Below are positions 17,452 to 26,719 of a stretch of 64,000 nucleotides of DNA, in pieces. This stretch comes from Pseudomonas kilonensis. GTDB taxonomy: Bacteria > Pseudomonadota > Gammaproteobacteria > Pseudomonadales > Pseudomonadaceae. The position numbers and the translations under genes are program-made. The DNA lies in the NCBI RefSeq assembly GCF_001269885.1, contig NZ_LHVH01000027.1, forward strand, positions 62,001 to 126,000, read 5' to 3'. Under the pieces are notes generated by a model. The model made no database searches and was not told the origin of the DNA. It was given only the letters and a program-made list of their open reading frames with translations. Position 1 is the first letter of the stretch; every line of letters starts with the position of its first letter.

Positions 17452-18234
17452 ATGCCGCGTTTCGCCGCCAACCTGTCCATGCTGTTCACCGAGCAGGATT
17501 TTCTCGCCCGTTTCGAAGCCGCCGCCAAGGCCGGTTTCAGTGGTGTCGAATACCTGTTTCCTTATGACTACAGCTCCGCCGAACTCAAGGCCTTGCTCGA
17601 CGCCAACGGCCTGACCCAGGTGCTGTTCAACCTGCCGGCCGGTGACTGGGCCAAGGGCGAGCGCGGCATTGCCTGCCTGCCGGACCGGGTCGAGGAGTTC
17701 CGCGCCGGTGTCGACCTGGCCATCGCCTACGCCCAGGTGCTGGGCAACACCCAGGTCAACTGCCTGGCCGGGATTCGCCCGCAGAACTGCAGTGAAACCC
17801 TGGTGGAGAAAACCTTCGTCGCCAACCTGAAATACGCCGCCGAGAAGCTGCAGGCCAACGGCATCAAGCTGGTAATGGAAGCCATCAACACCCGTGACAT
17901 TCCCGGCTTCTACCTGAACAACACCGCCCAGGCCCTGTCGATCCGCGAGCAGGTGGGCAGCGCCAACCTGTTTCTGCAGTACGACATCTACCACATGCAG
18001 ATCATGGAAGGTGACCTGGCCCGGACCCTGTCGGCGCACCTGGGCGAGATCAACCACGTGCAACTGGCGGACAACCCGGGCCGCAACGAGCCGGGCACGG
18101 GCGAGATCAACTATCGCTTCCTGTTCGAACACCTGGACCGCATCGGCTACACGGGTTGGGTCGGCTGCGAATACAAGCCGCTGACCACCACCGAAGCGGG
18201 TCTGGAGTGGCTGAAAACCCATAACGCGACCTGA
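17452..18234 (+). CDS. hyi: hydroxypyruvate isomerase
   Basis: 260 residues of the xylose-isomerase-like TIM-barrel family, interconverting hydroxypyruvate and tartronate semialdehyde. It begins MPRFAANLSMLFTEQDFLAR. Metal-site regions appear as MEAINTRDIPGFYL, YDIYHMQIMEGDL and DNPGRNEPGTGEINY. CAGGAG precedes the ATG. Confidence 0.95.
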   Translation: MPRFAANLSMLFTEQDFLARFEAAAKAGFSGVEYLFPYDYSSAELKALLDANGLTQVLFNLPAGDWAKGERGIACLPDRVEEFRAGVDLAIAYAQVLGNTQVNCLAGIRPQNCSETLVEKTFVANLKYAAEKLQANGIKLVMEAINTRDIPGFYLNNTAQALSIREQVGSANLFLQYDIYHMQIMEGDLARTLSAHLGEINHVQLADNPGRNEPGTGEINYRFLFEHLDRIGYTGWVGCEYKPLTTTEAGLEWLKTHNAT

Positions 18235-18245
18235 ACACCTTCCCC

Positions 18246-18350
18246 TGTAGGAGCTGCCGAGTGCAACGAGGCTGCGATCTTTCCCCTGACACTTGAGTCC
18301 CGGGCGAAAGATCAAAAGATCGCAGCCTCGCTTCGCTCGACAGCTCCTAC
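18246..18350. repeat. TGTAGGAGCTG palindromic repeat
   Basis: Imperfect palindrome of about 105 bp: GTAGGAGCTG plus GAGGCTGCGATCTTT on the left and their complements on the right. Related copies lie at 22132-22258 and 36559-36680. It differs from the REP core. Confidence 0.8.
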
Positions 18351-18380
18351 GAGCAGCGATAACAACAAGAGGATTTCCCC

Positions 18381-19271
18381 ATGGCTAAAATCGGATTCAT
18401 CGGCACCGGCATCATGGGCCACCCCATGGCACTGAACCTGCAAAAGGCCGGTCACAGCCTGTTCCTGTCCCAACACCATGACCCGGCCCCGGCCGACTTG
18501 CTGGCGGGTGGCGCGGTGGCGCTGGCCAACCCGAAGGAAGTGGCCCAGGAAGCCGAGTTCATCATCGTCATGGTCCCGGACACGCCGCAGGTCGACGACG
18601 TGCTGTTCCGCGCCGACGGCGTGGCGGCGGGCGTGGGCGCGGGCAAGGTGGTCATTGACATGAGCTCGATCTCCCCCACCGCCACCAAGGCGTTCGCGGC
18701 GAAGATCAATGAAAAAGGCGCGCAGTACCTCGATGCACCGGTGTCCGGCGGAGAAGTCGGCGCCAAGGCCGCGACGCTGAGCATCATGGTCGGTGGCGAC
18801 AGCGCCGCCTTCGAGCGGGCCCTGCCGCTGTTCCAGGCCATGGGCAAGAACATCACCTTGGTGGGCGGCAACGGCGATGGCCAGACCGCCAAAGTGGCGA
18901 ACCAGATCATCGTTGCCTTGAACATCCAGGCGGTAGCCGAAGCGTTGTTGTTCGCCTCGAAAAACGGTGCCGACCCGGCCAAGGTCCGTGAAGCGCTGAT
19001 GGGCGGTTTCGCTTCGTCGAAGATCCTCGAAGTACACGGCGAACGCATGATCAAGGGCACCTTCGACCCGGGCTTCCGCATCAGCCTGCACCAGAAGGAC
19101 CTGAACCTGGCGCTGCAAGGCGCCAGGGAACTGAACATCAACCTGCCCAACACCGCCAACGCCCAACAAGTGTTCAGCACCTGCGCGGCCATCGGCGGCA
19201 GCCACTGGGATCACTCGGCGCTGATCAAGGGGTTGGAGCACATGGCCAATTTCTCCATCCGCGACAACTGA
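18381..19271 (+). CDS. glxR: 2-hydroxy-3-oxopropionate (tartronate semialdehyde) reductase
   Basis: 296 residues. The N-terminal NAD(P)-binding GFIGTGIMGHPMALNLQKAG defines the beta-hydroxyacid dehydrogenase family. Substrate-site blocks are DMSSISPTATK and DAPVSGGEVGAK; the catalytic lysine is in GDGQTAKVANQI. It reduces tartronate semialdehyde from Gcl to D-glycerate. Confidence 0.96.
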   Translation: MAKIGFIGTGIMGHPMALNLQKAGHSLFLSQHHDPAPADLLAGGAVALANPKEVAQEAEFIIVMVPDTPQVDDVLFRADGVAAGVGAGKVVIDMSSISPTATKAFAAKINEKGAQYLDAPVSGGEVGAKAATLSIMVGGDSAAFERALPLFQAMGKNITLVGGNGDGQTAKVANQIIVALNIQAVAEALLFASKNGADPAKVREALMGGFASSKILEVHGERMIKGTFDPGFRISLHQKDLNLALQGARELNINLPNTANAQQVFSTCAAIGGSHWDHSALIKGLEHMANFSIRDN

Positions 19272-19286
19272 CACACCAAAAAACCC

Positions 19287-19380
19287 TTGTGGGAGCGGGC
19301 TTGCTCGCGAAAGTGATCGATCTGCCAATGAAGTATTGACTGACACACCGCCTTCGCGAGCAAGCCCGCTCCCACAGGGG
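19287..19380. repeat. REP pair between glxR and ttuD
   Basis: Inverted REP cores about 40 bp apart inside the 151-bp glxR-ttuD gap. Confidence 0.87.
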
Positions 19381-19422
19381 TCTGCGTTGCCCTTCAAATA
19401 ACAAGAATCCCGGGAGCCCGCC

Positions 19423-20703
19423 ATGTCGGTCGATCCGCAACAACTGCTGCGCGAGCTGTTTGCCACAGCCATTGACGCGGCCCATCCGCAACACGTCCTT
19501 GAACGCTACCTGCCCAGCGACCGCAGCGGCCGAGTGATCGTCATCGGTGCCGGCAAGGCCGCGGCGGCCATGGCGCAAGTGGTCGAGCGCTGCTGGCAGG
19601 GCGAAGTGTCTGGCCTGGTGGTGACCCGCTACGGCCATGGCGCGCCCTGTCAGAAAATCGAAGTAGTGGAAGCCGCCCACCCGGTGCCTGATGCCGCAGG
19701 CCTGGCCGTGGCCCAGCGGGTGCTGGAAATGGTCAGCAACCTCAGCGAAAACGATCGGGTGATCTTCCTGCTGTCCGGCGGCGGTTCTGCCCTGCTGGCC
19801 TTGCCCGCCGAAGGCATCACCCTGGCCGACAAGCAATCGATCAACAAAGCCCTGCTCAAATCCGGCGCGACCATCGGCGAGATGAACTGCGTGCGCAAGC
19901 ACCTCTCGGCGATCAAGGGCGGGCGCCTGGGCAAGGCCTGCTGGCCGGCGACGGTGTACACCTACGCGATCTCCGATGTGCCCGGGGATCTTGCCACGGT
20001 CATTGCCTCCGGCCCTACCGTGGCCGACCCCAGCACGTCGGCCGAAGCCCTGGCGATTCTCCAGCGCTACCAGATCGAGGTGCCAGCCTCGGTGCGCAAC
20101 TGGTTGCAAAGCCCGGCATCGGAAACCGTCAAGCCCGGCGACCCGAGCCTGGCCCGCAACCACTTCCAATTGATCGCCCGCCCCCAGCAGTCATTGGAGG
20201 CCGCGGCAGTGAAGGCGCGCCAGGCCGGTTTCAGCCCGTTGATCCTCGGCGACCTGGAAGGCGAATCCCGGGAGGTGGCGAAAGTCCACGCTGGCATCGC
20301 CCGGCAAATCGCCCTGCACGGCCAGCCACTGGCGGCGCCGTGCGTGATCCTCTCCGGCGGCGAAACCACCGTCACCGTGCGCGGCGACGGTCGTGGCGGG
20401 CGCAATGCAGAATTCCTGCTGAGCCTGACCGACAGCCTCAAGGGTCATCCCGGCATCTACGCGCTGGCCGGCGACACCGACGGCATCGACGGTTCCGAAG
20501 ACAACGCCGGTGCCCTCATGACCCCGGACAGCTATCGCCGCGCCGCCGAATTGGGCCTGAGCGCCAGCGACGCGTTGGACAACAACAACGGCTACGGCTA
20601 CTTCGCCGCCCTGGATGGGCTGATCGTCACCGAACCGACCCGCACCAACGTCAACGACTTTCGCGCCATCCTGATCCTTGAGAACCCCGAACATGACGCC
20701 TGA
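19423..20703 (+). CDS. ttuD: glycerate 2-kinase (TtuD/MOFRL family)
   Basis: 426 residues with an N-terminal glycerate-kinase domain (VIGAGKAAAAMAQ; FLLSGGGSALLALP; ATIGEMNCVRKHLSAIKGGR) and the C-terminal MOFRL domain (CVILSGGETTVTVRGDGRGG, then ALAGDTDGIDG). Such proteins were first called hydroxypyruvate reductase but phosphorylate glycerate to 2-phosphoglycerate. The last 11 bp overlap pyk. Context fits glycerate made by GlxR. Confidence 0.93.
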   Translation: MSVDPQQLLRELFATAIDAAHPQHVLERYLPSDRSGRVIVIGAGKAAAAMAQVVERCWQGEVSGLVVTRYGHGAPCQKIEVVEAAHPVPDAAGLAVAQRVLEMVSNLSENDRVIFLLSGGGSALLALPAEGITLADKQSINKALLKSGATIGEMNCVRKHLSAIKGGRLGKACWPATVYTYAISDVPGDLATVIASGPTVADPSTSAEALAILQRYQIEVPASVRNWLQSPASETVKPGDPSLARNHFQLIARPQQSLEAAAVKARQAGFSPLILGDLEGESREVAKVHAGIARQIALHGQPLAAPCVILSGGETTVTVRGDGRGGRNAEFLLSLTDSLKGHPGIYALAGDTDGIDGSEDNAGALMTPDSYRRAAELGLSASDALDNNNGYGYFAALDGLIVTEPTRTNVNDFRAILILENPEHDA

Positions 20704-22108
20704 TAAAAAGGTCAAGATCCTCGCCACCCTAGGTCCCGCCACCCGCGGCATCGATGACATCCGCGCGCTGGTACAGGCCGGCGTGAACATCTTCCGCCTG
20801 AACTTCAGCCACGGCGAGCATGCCGACCACGCCCAGCGCTACCAGTGGATTCGCGAGGTCGAGCAGCAGCTCAATTACCCGCTGGGCATCCTGATGGACC
20901 TGCAAGGCCCGAAGTTGCGGGTCGGCCGGTTCGCCGACGGCAAGGTCCTGCTGCAACGCGGCCAGGCCCTGCGTCTGGACCTGGACCCGACGCCCGGCGA
21001 TCAACGCCGGGTCAACCTGCCCCACCCGGAGATCATCGCGGCCCTGGAGCCCGGCATGGACCTGCTGCTGGACGACGGCAAGTTGCGCCTGCGCGTGACC
21101 GCCAGGCACTGCGACGCCATCGACACCGAAGTGCTCAACGGCGGCGAACTGTCGGACCGCAAAGGCGTGAACGTGCCCCAGGCCGTGCTCGACCTGAGCC
21201 CGCTGACTGCCAAGGACCGGCGCGACTTGAGTTTCGGCCTGGAGCTGGGCGTGGACTGGGTGGCGCTGTCGTTCGTCCAGCGTCCCGAGGACATCCGCGA
21301 GGCTCGCGCGCTGATCGGCAACCAGGCGTTCCTGATGGCGAAGATCGAGAAGCCGTCGGCGGTGGCCCAATTGCGGGAAATCGCCGAGTTGAGTGACGCG
21401 ATCATGGTTGCTCGCGGTGACCTGGGTGTCGAAGTCCCGGCCGAGAGCGTGCCGCAGATTCAGAAGAACATCATCGGCACCTGCCGCGCCCTCGGCAAAC
21501 CGGTGGTGGTGGCGACGCAGATGCTCGAGTCGATGCGCTTCTCCCCAGCACCCACCCGCGCCGAAGTCACCGACGTGGCCAACGCCGTGGCCGAGGGGGC
21601 CGATGCGGTGATGCTGTCGGCGGAAACCGCTTCCGGGGACTACCCCCTCGAAGCCGTGCAGATGATGAGCAAGATCATCCGCCAAGTGGAAAACGGCCCC
21701 GACTACCAGGCGCAACTGGATGTCAGCCGGCCAAAAGCCGAGGCCACGGTGTCGGATGCGATCAGTTGCGCGATCCGTCGCATCAGCAACGTGCTGCCAG
21801 TGGCGGTGCTGGTGAACTACAGCGAATCGGGCAGCTCCAGTCTACGGGCGGCGCGGGAACGGCCGACGGTGCCGATCCTCAACCTCACACCGAACCTGCA
21901 GGCCGCTCGCCGCCTGACGGTGGCCTGGGGCGTGCACTCGGTGGTCAACGATCGGTTGAAGCAGGTGGATGAAGTCTGTTCCACCGCCCTGGAAATCGCC
22001 CAGGCCCAAGGCATGGCCCAGCGCGGCGATACCTTGCTGATCACCGCGGGCGTGCCGTTCGGGCAGCCGGGGTCGACCAATTCGTTGCGCATTGAGACGT
22101 TGATCTAA
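20693..22108 (+). CDS. pyk: pyruvate kinase
   Basis: 471 residues from ATG 20693 (MTPDKKVKILATLGPATRG). Signatures are FRLNFSHGEH, the active-site lysine/metal block FLMAKIEKPSAVAQL and IMVARGDLGVEVP, followed by MLESMRFSPAPTRAEVTDVANAV. It lies in the glyoxylate cluster as the second pyruvate kinase commonly does in pseudomonads, and closes the route glyoxylate to glycerate to 2-phosphoglycerate to pyruvate (enolase is elsewhere). Start overlaps ttuD. Confidence 0.95.
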   Translation: MTPDKKVKILATLGPATRGIDDIRALVQAGVNIFRLNFSHGEHADHAQRYQWIREVEQQLNYPLGILMDLQGPKLRVGRFADGKVLLQRGQALRLDLDPTPGDQRRVNLPHPEIIAALEPGMDLLLDDGKLRLRVTARHCDAIDTEVLNGGELSDRKGVNVPQAVLDLSPLTAKDRRDLSFGLELGVDWVALSFVQRPEDIREARALIGNQAFLMAKIEKPSAVAQLREIAELSDAIMVARGDLGVEVPAESVPQIQKNIIGTCRALGKPVVVATQMLESMRFSPAPTRAEVTDVANAVAEGADAVMLSAETASGDYPLEAVQMMSKIIRQVENGPDYQAQLDVSRPKAEATVSDAISCAIRRISNVLPVAVLVNYSESGSSSLRAARERPTVPILNLTPNLQAARRLTVAWGVHSVVNDRLKQVDEVCSTALEIAQAQGMAQRGDTLLITAGVPFGQPGSTNSLRIETLI

Positions 22109-22131
22109 TTTTCTGTGACCAGAGTTGTTTC

Positions 22132-22258
22132 TGTAGGAGCTGGCGAAGCCTGCGATCTTTTGATCTTGATCGTTCGCTCTCGACTCAATGGGTAGGGGAA
22201 AGATCGCAGCCTCGTTGCACTCGACAGCTCCTACACCGCTCCTACACAGCTCCTACGG
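22132..22258. repeat. TGTAGGAGCTG palindromic repeat with reiterated end
   Basis: Same family as 18246-18350: GTAGGAGCTG...GCCTGCGATCTTT paired with AAAGATCGCAGCCTCG...CAGCTCCTAC. The right end is followed by two further short CTCCTAC units, giving three tandem tails. It fills most of the pyk-urea transporter gap. Confidence 0.78.
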
Positions 22259-22299
22259 GGCTATCTCTGGCCACAGTGCTCTCTTACCTCTGACCCATC

Positions 22300-23214
22300 A
22301 TGCCCAACCATTCTTCCACCACCCACTGCCCCGACTGGGCCACCGCCCTGCTCAACGGCTTCAGCCAGATCTTCCTCCAGCGCCATCCGTTGTGCGGCCT
22401 GCTGTGCCTGCTGGCGATCCTGCTCACTGCGCCCGCCCTGTTCGGCGGTGCGTTGCTGGGCGGGGTGGCCGGGTTGCTCACGGCCCAGCGACGCGGTTAC
22501 ACCAAGGCCGACCGGCAAGCCGGGCTGTTCAGCTACAACGGCATCCTGCTGGGCTTGCTGTTGAGCCTTGCGTTGCCCTGGTCCGTCCTGTTGCCACCGT
22601 TGATCATCGCCGCAGGCGGTCTCAGCGCGATGCTGACCCAGCAATGGCTCAAGCGCAGCCGAGGCCCTCGATGCCTGCCCGCCTACACCGCGCCTTTTGT
22701 CGGGTTGGCTTGGCTGCTGATGAGTTTCACCCTGCCGCCGCCCCCAACCACCACGATTGAAATGACGATACCCAACCTGCTGGCCGCGCATTTGAGCGGG
22801 CTGGGCCAGGTCATGTTTCTCGGCCATCCGGCGGCCGGTGCGCTGATCGCGGCGGGCCTGCTGCTGGCCGACCGTCGCGCTGCCGGTTGGGCATTGTTCG
22901 GTTCCGCCGCCGGCCTGGCCTTCGCCTTGTCGCAACATGAAAACGCAACCGCCCTTTGCGGCCTTGGCGGTTACAACCCAGTGTTGGTGGCTCTGGCCCT
23001 CAGCCAGCAGCGCCGCCAACCCTGGCTGCCACTGGCGGGCATTCTCCTGGCGGTCATGCTTGCCCCAGGTTTTATCGCCCTCGACCTTCCCCCACTGACG
23101 GCACCGTTCATCCTCGCGTGTTGGCTGATCCAGGCCAGCGGCCGGGTGTGGCGCCAGGCCAGCCTCGACAACGCGCCTTGCGCTCTGCAGGGCAATCGCC
23201 CTAGGCTTCGCTGA
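22300..23214 (+). CDS. urea transporter (UT family)
   Basis: 304 residues, almost wholly hydrophobic with about 10 helices and an internal two-fold pattern (GLFSYNGILLGLLLSLALP in the first half, GLGGYNPVLVALALS in the second), as in bacterial urea channels of the PF03253 family. It lies behind the glyoxylate cluster, and urea is the co-product of allantoin breakdown encoded at 45-50 kb, which supports the call. Confidence 0.85.
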   Translation: MPNHSSTTHCPDWATALLNGFSQIFLQRHPLCGLLCLLAILLTAPALFGGALLGGVAGLLTAQRRGYTKADRQAGLFSYNGILLGLLLSLALPWSVLLPPLIIAAGGLSAMLTQQWLKRSRGPRCLPAYTAPFVGLAWLLMSFTLPPPPTTTIEMTIPNLLAAHLSGLGQVMFLGHPAAGALIAAGLLLADRRAAGWALFGSAAGLAFALSQHENATALCGLGGYNPVLVALALSQQRRQPWLPLAGILLAVMLAPGFIALDLPPLTAPFILACWLIQASGRVWRQASLDNAPCALQGNRPRLR

Positions 23215-23234
23215 TTCCGGTTCAGGCGACGATT

Positions 23235-24059
23235 ATGCAAAGCAGCAACAATTGGCGCGAACGCCTCTACGTGATCATTTTCCAGACCGACACCGTCGCC
23301 GGCCGGCGCTTCGACAGCACCTTGCTGTTGATCATCCTCGCCAGCCTGGTGATCGTGATGCTCGACAGCATCGACAGCGTGCACAAAAACTACGCGGCCC
23401 TGCTGGCCGGTATCGAGTGGGGCTTCACCTTCATCTTCATCGTCGAGTACGGCCTGCGCCTGTACTGCTCGCCCAAGCCGCTGCGCTATGCCTTCAGTTT
23501 CTACGGGCTGGTGGACCTGCTGGCGATCGTGCCGGGGATCCTGGCGCTGTACTACAGCGATGCCCAATACCTGTTGATCATTCGGATCATCCGCATGCTG
23601 CGGATTTTCCGTGTGCTCAAGCTCAGCCCTTACCTCAAGCAGGCCAACTACCTGATGGCGGCACTGCGGGGGAGCAAGCAGAAAATCATCGTGTTCCTGG
23701 TCAGCGTCTCGACCCTGGTAACGGTATTCGGCACGCTGATGTACGTCATCGAAGGCCCTGGGAATGGCTTTACCAGCATCCCCAAAGGCATCTATTGGGC
23801 TATCGTGACACTGACCACGGTGGGCTTCGGCGACATCGTGCCCAAGACGCCACTGGGCCAGGTGGTGTCATCCCTGGTGATGATCACCGGTTACTCGATC
23901 ATCGCCGTGCCAACGGGTATTTTCACGGCGGAACTGGCCACGGCCATGCGCGGCGACCAGCTCCAGCACGATTGCCCGGTGTGCAGCAAAAACAACCACG
24001 AACACGGTGCCGCTTTCTGCTCCCGTTGTGGCAATGCGTTGTTTAAGAAATTGGAATAA
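23235..24059 (+). CDS. voltage-gated potassium channel with C-terminal zinc ribbon
   Basis: 274 residues. Six helices are present: an arginine-rich S4 (RIIRMLRIFRVLKLSPYLK), a pore with the K+ filter TTVGFGD, and S6. The cytoplasmic tail ends in CPVC-x(11-13)-CSRCG, a zinc-ribbon-like pair of CxxC motifs. No RCK or cyclic-nucleotide domain is present. It follows the urea transporter by 20 bp. Confidence 0.9.
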   Translation: MQSSNNWRERLYVIIFQTDTVAGRRFDSTLLLIILASLVIVMLDSIDSVHKNYAALLAGIEWGFTFIFIVEYGLRLYCSPKPLRYAFSFYGLVDLLAIVPGILALYYSDAQYLLIIRIIRMLRIFRVLKLSPYLKQANYLMAALRGSKQKIIVFLVSVSTLVTVFGTLMYVIEGPGNGFTSIPKGIYWAIVTLTTVGFGDIVPKTPLGQVVSSLVMITGYSIIAVPTGIFTAELATAMRGDQLQHDCPVCSKNNHEHGAAFCSRCGNALFKKLE

Positions 24060-24152
24060 GCAAAGCACTTTTTGATGCTTGAAGGTCTATAGGCTTGCAG
24101 CTAGTGTGCTGGCTAATTGCCCGGAACCCCCGTTGATAAAAAGGAATTCGCA

Positions 24153-25151
24153 GTGAAGAACTTCTTTGGCGCCTCTCTTCTCGCCGTCGGCCTGACCTTT
24201 GGCAGCCTGGCCCACGCCGCCCCGACCCTGCTCAACGTTTCCTACGACGTGATGCGCGATTTCTACAAGGACTACAACACCGCCTTCCAGAAACACTGGC
24301 AGGCCGAGCACAACGAAAACATCACCGTGCAGATGTCGTTCGGCGGCTCCAGCAAGCAGGCGCGTTCGGTGATCGACGGGCTGCCGGCGGATGTCATCAC
24401 CATGAACATGGCCACCGACATCAACGCCCTGGCGGACAACGGCAAACTGGTGCCCGAGAACTGGGTCACCCGCTTGCCGAACAACAGCGCGCCGTTCACC
24501 TCGGCCACGGTGTTCATCGTGCGCAAAGGCAACCCGAAAGCCTTGAAAGACTGGCCCGACCTGCTCAAGGACGGTGTGCAGGTGATCGTGCCCAACCCGA
24601 AAACCTCCGGCAACGGTCGCTACACCTACCTCTCGGCCTGGGGTTACGTGCTGAAAAATGGCGGTGACGAGAACAAGGCCAAGGCCTTCGTCGGCAAACT
24701 GTTCAAGCAGGCACCGGTACTGGACACCGGCGGTCGCGCCGCGACAACCACCTTCATGACCAACCAGATCGGCGACGTGCTGGTGACCTTTGAAAACGAA
24801 GCGGAGATGATCGCCCGCGAATTCGGCCGCGACCAGTTCGAAGTGATCTACCCGAGCGTGTCCGCCGAGGCCGAGCCACCGGTCAGCGTGGTCGACAAAG
24901 TCGTCGAGAAAAAAGGCTCCCGCGAAGCCGCCGAGGCCTACCTCAAGTACCTGTGGTCGCCCGAAGGCCAGGAAATCGCCGCTGCCAACTACCTGCGCCC
25001 ACGGGACCCGGCGGTACTGGCCAAATACACCGACCGCTTCCCGAAAGTCGACTTCCTGTCCGTGGAAAAAACCTTCGGCGACTGGCGCACGGTGCAGAAG
25101 ACTCACTTCAATGACGGTGGGGTTTTCGACCAGATCTACAGCGGGCAATAA
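24153..25151 (+). CDS. sbp: sulfate/thiosulfate-binding periplasmic protein
   Basis: 332 residues from GTG 24153, with AAAAAGGA eight bases upstream; the frame is open 12 codons further up without a good start. A signal peptide VKNFFGASLLAVGLTFGSLAHA precedes LLNVSYDVMRDFYKDYN, and SFGGSSKQARSVIDGLPADV, GRYTYLSAWGYVL and DTGGRAATTTF carry anion-binding loops of the Sbp/CysP family. No cysTWA permease genes adjoin, so it works with a transporter encoded elsewhere. CysP versus Sbp cannot be settled here. Confidence 0.9.
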   Translation: MKNFFGASLLAVGLTFGSLAHAAPTLLNVSYDVMRDFYKDYNTAFQKHWQAEHNENITVQMSFGGSSKQARSVIDGLPADVITMNMATDINALADNGKLVPENWVTRLPNNSAPFTSATVFIVRKGNPKALKDWPDLLKDGVQVIVPNPKTSGNGRYTYLSAWGYVLKNGGDENKAKAFVGKLFKQAPVLDTGGRAATTTFMTNQIGDVLVTFENEAEMIAREFGRDQFEVIYPSVSAEAEPPVSVVDKVVEKKGSREAAEAYLKYLWSPEGQEIAAANYLRPRDPAVLAKYTDRFPKVDFLSVEKTFGDWRTVQKTHFNDGGVFDQIYSGQ

Positions 25152-25190
25152 GGTAGAACAAGCTGTACGCGAGCCTGTGGCAAGGAGATA

Positions 25191-25320
25191 TGTGGGAGCA
25201 AAGCTTGCTCGCGATGAAAACAGCGCGGTGCCTCTGGAACCGAGGTGCCTGTATCGCGGGCAAGCCTTGCTCCCACACAGGCTGGCCCCGACCACACAAG
25301 CTTTGCTCCCAGAGATCCCC
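25191..25320. repeat. REP variant pair plus extra half-copy
   Basis: REP cores of the GTGGGAGCAAAGCTTGCTCG subtype in inverted orientation (25191-25280), followed by a third partial copy (AAGCTTTGCTCCCAGAG near 25298). The rest of the 308-bp sbp-MFS gap shows no gene. Confidence 0.8.
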
Positions 25321-25459
25321 TTGCCACAAAATCTCCCCAGCTTCCTTGTGCGCCCCATCATCAACTGCAAGCATGTCTGATATCAATCGCAAGCCCTGTT
25401 CCAGGGCCCCCTAACGCTTTAGCCTCGCGCCATCTTTCCTGTTCACTGACGAGATTGCC

Positions 25460-26659
25460 ATGAGTGCTCATTCCCCCACGCCCGGCAGCACCTTGACCCG
25501 CGGCATGGTCCTGCTCTTCGCCTTCTGCTGTGGCGCCATCGTCGCCAACATCTACTACGCCCAACCCATCATCGAACTGATCGCACCCGACGTCGGCCTG
25601 AGCAGCACCATGGCCAGCCTGATCGTCTCGCTGACCCAGATCGGTTATGCCCTGGGCCTGTTTTTCCTGGTGCCGTTGGGTGACTTGCTGGAAAACCGGC
25701 GGCTGATGATCATCACCACCGTGGTGGCGATCGCCAGTTTGTTAGGGGCAGCGTTCACCGATCAACCGAACGTATTCCTGCTGGTTTCGCTGTTGGTGGG
25801 GTTCAGCTCGGTGTCGGTGCAAGTCCTGATTCCGCTGGCTGCACACCTGGCGCCGGAGGAGACCCGGGGCCGGGTCGTGGGTGGGATCATGGGCGGCCTG
25901 CTGCTGGGGATCCTGCTGGCGCGGCCAGTCTCCAGCGTGGTGGCCGATCACTTCGGCTGGCGGGCCATGTTCATCATCGCCGCCGCGTTGATGGCCGCCA
26001 TCAGCATCGTCCTGGCACTGACCGTGCCCAAGCGCCAGCCTGACCACAGTGCCTCTTATGGCCAACTGCTGGGCTCGCTCGGCACCCTGCTGCGCCAACA
26101 ACCGCTGCTGCGGCAACGGGCGTTCTACCAGGCTTGCCTGTTCGCCACGTTCAGCCTGTTCTGGACCGCCGTGCCACTGGAACTGTCACGCAACCACGGC
26201 CTGTCCCAGACTGAAATCGCCTTGTTCGCCCTGGTCGGTGCCATTGGCGCCATCGCCGCCCCCATCGCCGGTCGCCTGGCGGATGCCGGCCATACCCGCA
26301 ACGCCTCGTTGCTGGCGATGTTGTTCGCCAGCCTGAGTTTCCTGCCGGCGTTCATCCATCCGCTGTACAGCGTGATCGGCCTGGCAGTGACCGGCGTGGT
26401 CCTGGATTTTTGTGTGCAGATGAACATGGTCCTGGGCCAGCGCACCATCTATGCCCTCGATGCCAAGAGTCGCAGCCGGCTGAATGCGCTGTACATGACC
26501 AGCATCTTCGTCGGTGGCGCCTTCGGCTCATCGATTGCCAGTGCGGTGTACGAACACGGCGGCTGGTTGTGGGTGGTGATCGTCGGCAGTGCCTTCCCAC
26601 TGTTGGCCTTGCTGCGCTTCTTGAGCACCTCGCGCAAGCCGTCCCTGGCCACGGCCTGA
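25460..26659 (+). CDS. major facilitator superfamily transporter
   Basis: 399 residues, 12 predicted helices. The MFS loop 2-3 motif is GDLLENRRLMI and a second copy is GRLADAGHTRNA. It starts MSAHSPTPGSTLTRGMVLLF and NIYYAQPIIELI follows helix 1, a pattern seen in small-solute or drug efflux MFS proteins. Substrate not predictable. Confidence 0.85.
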   Translation: MSAHSPTPGSTLTRGMVLLFAFCCGAIVANIYYAQPIIELIAPDVGLSSTMASLIVSLTQIGYALGLFFLVPLGDLLENRRLMIITTVVAIASLLGAAFTDQPNVFLLVSLLVGFSSVSVQVLIPLAAHLAPEETRGRVVGGIMGGLLLGILLARPVSSVVADHFGWRAMFIIAAALMAAISIVLALTVPKRQPDHSASYGQLLGSLGTLLRQQPLLRQRAFYQACLFATFSLFWTAVPLELSRNHGLSQTEIALFALVGAIGAIAAPIAGRLADAGHTRNASLLAMLFASLSFLPAFIHPLYSVIGLAVTGVVLDFCVQMNMVLGQRTIYALDAKSRSRLNALYMTSIFVGGAFGSSIASAVYEHGGWLWVVIVGSAFPLLALLRFLSTSRKPSLATA

Positions 26660-26670
26660 AGACCCCACGC

Positions 26671-26709
26671 CTAAAAAAGCCCGGTCGCCTTCAGCGCCCG
26701 GGCTTTTGG
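26671..26709. terminator. bidirectional terminator
   Basis: Ten-bp stem AAAAGCCCGG (26675-26684) / CCGGGCTTTT (26698-26707) with A and T tracts outside both arms. It lies between the convergent MFS and PLDc_N genes and can serve both. Confidence 0.82.
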
Positions 26710-26719
26710 GTGGAGCGTG

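Noticed and set aside
25190..25463. Overlapping short frames in the sbp-MFS gap
   Set aside because: They coincide with REP copies in both orientations.
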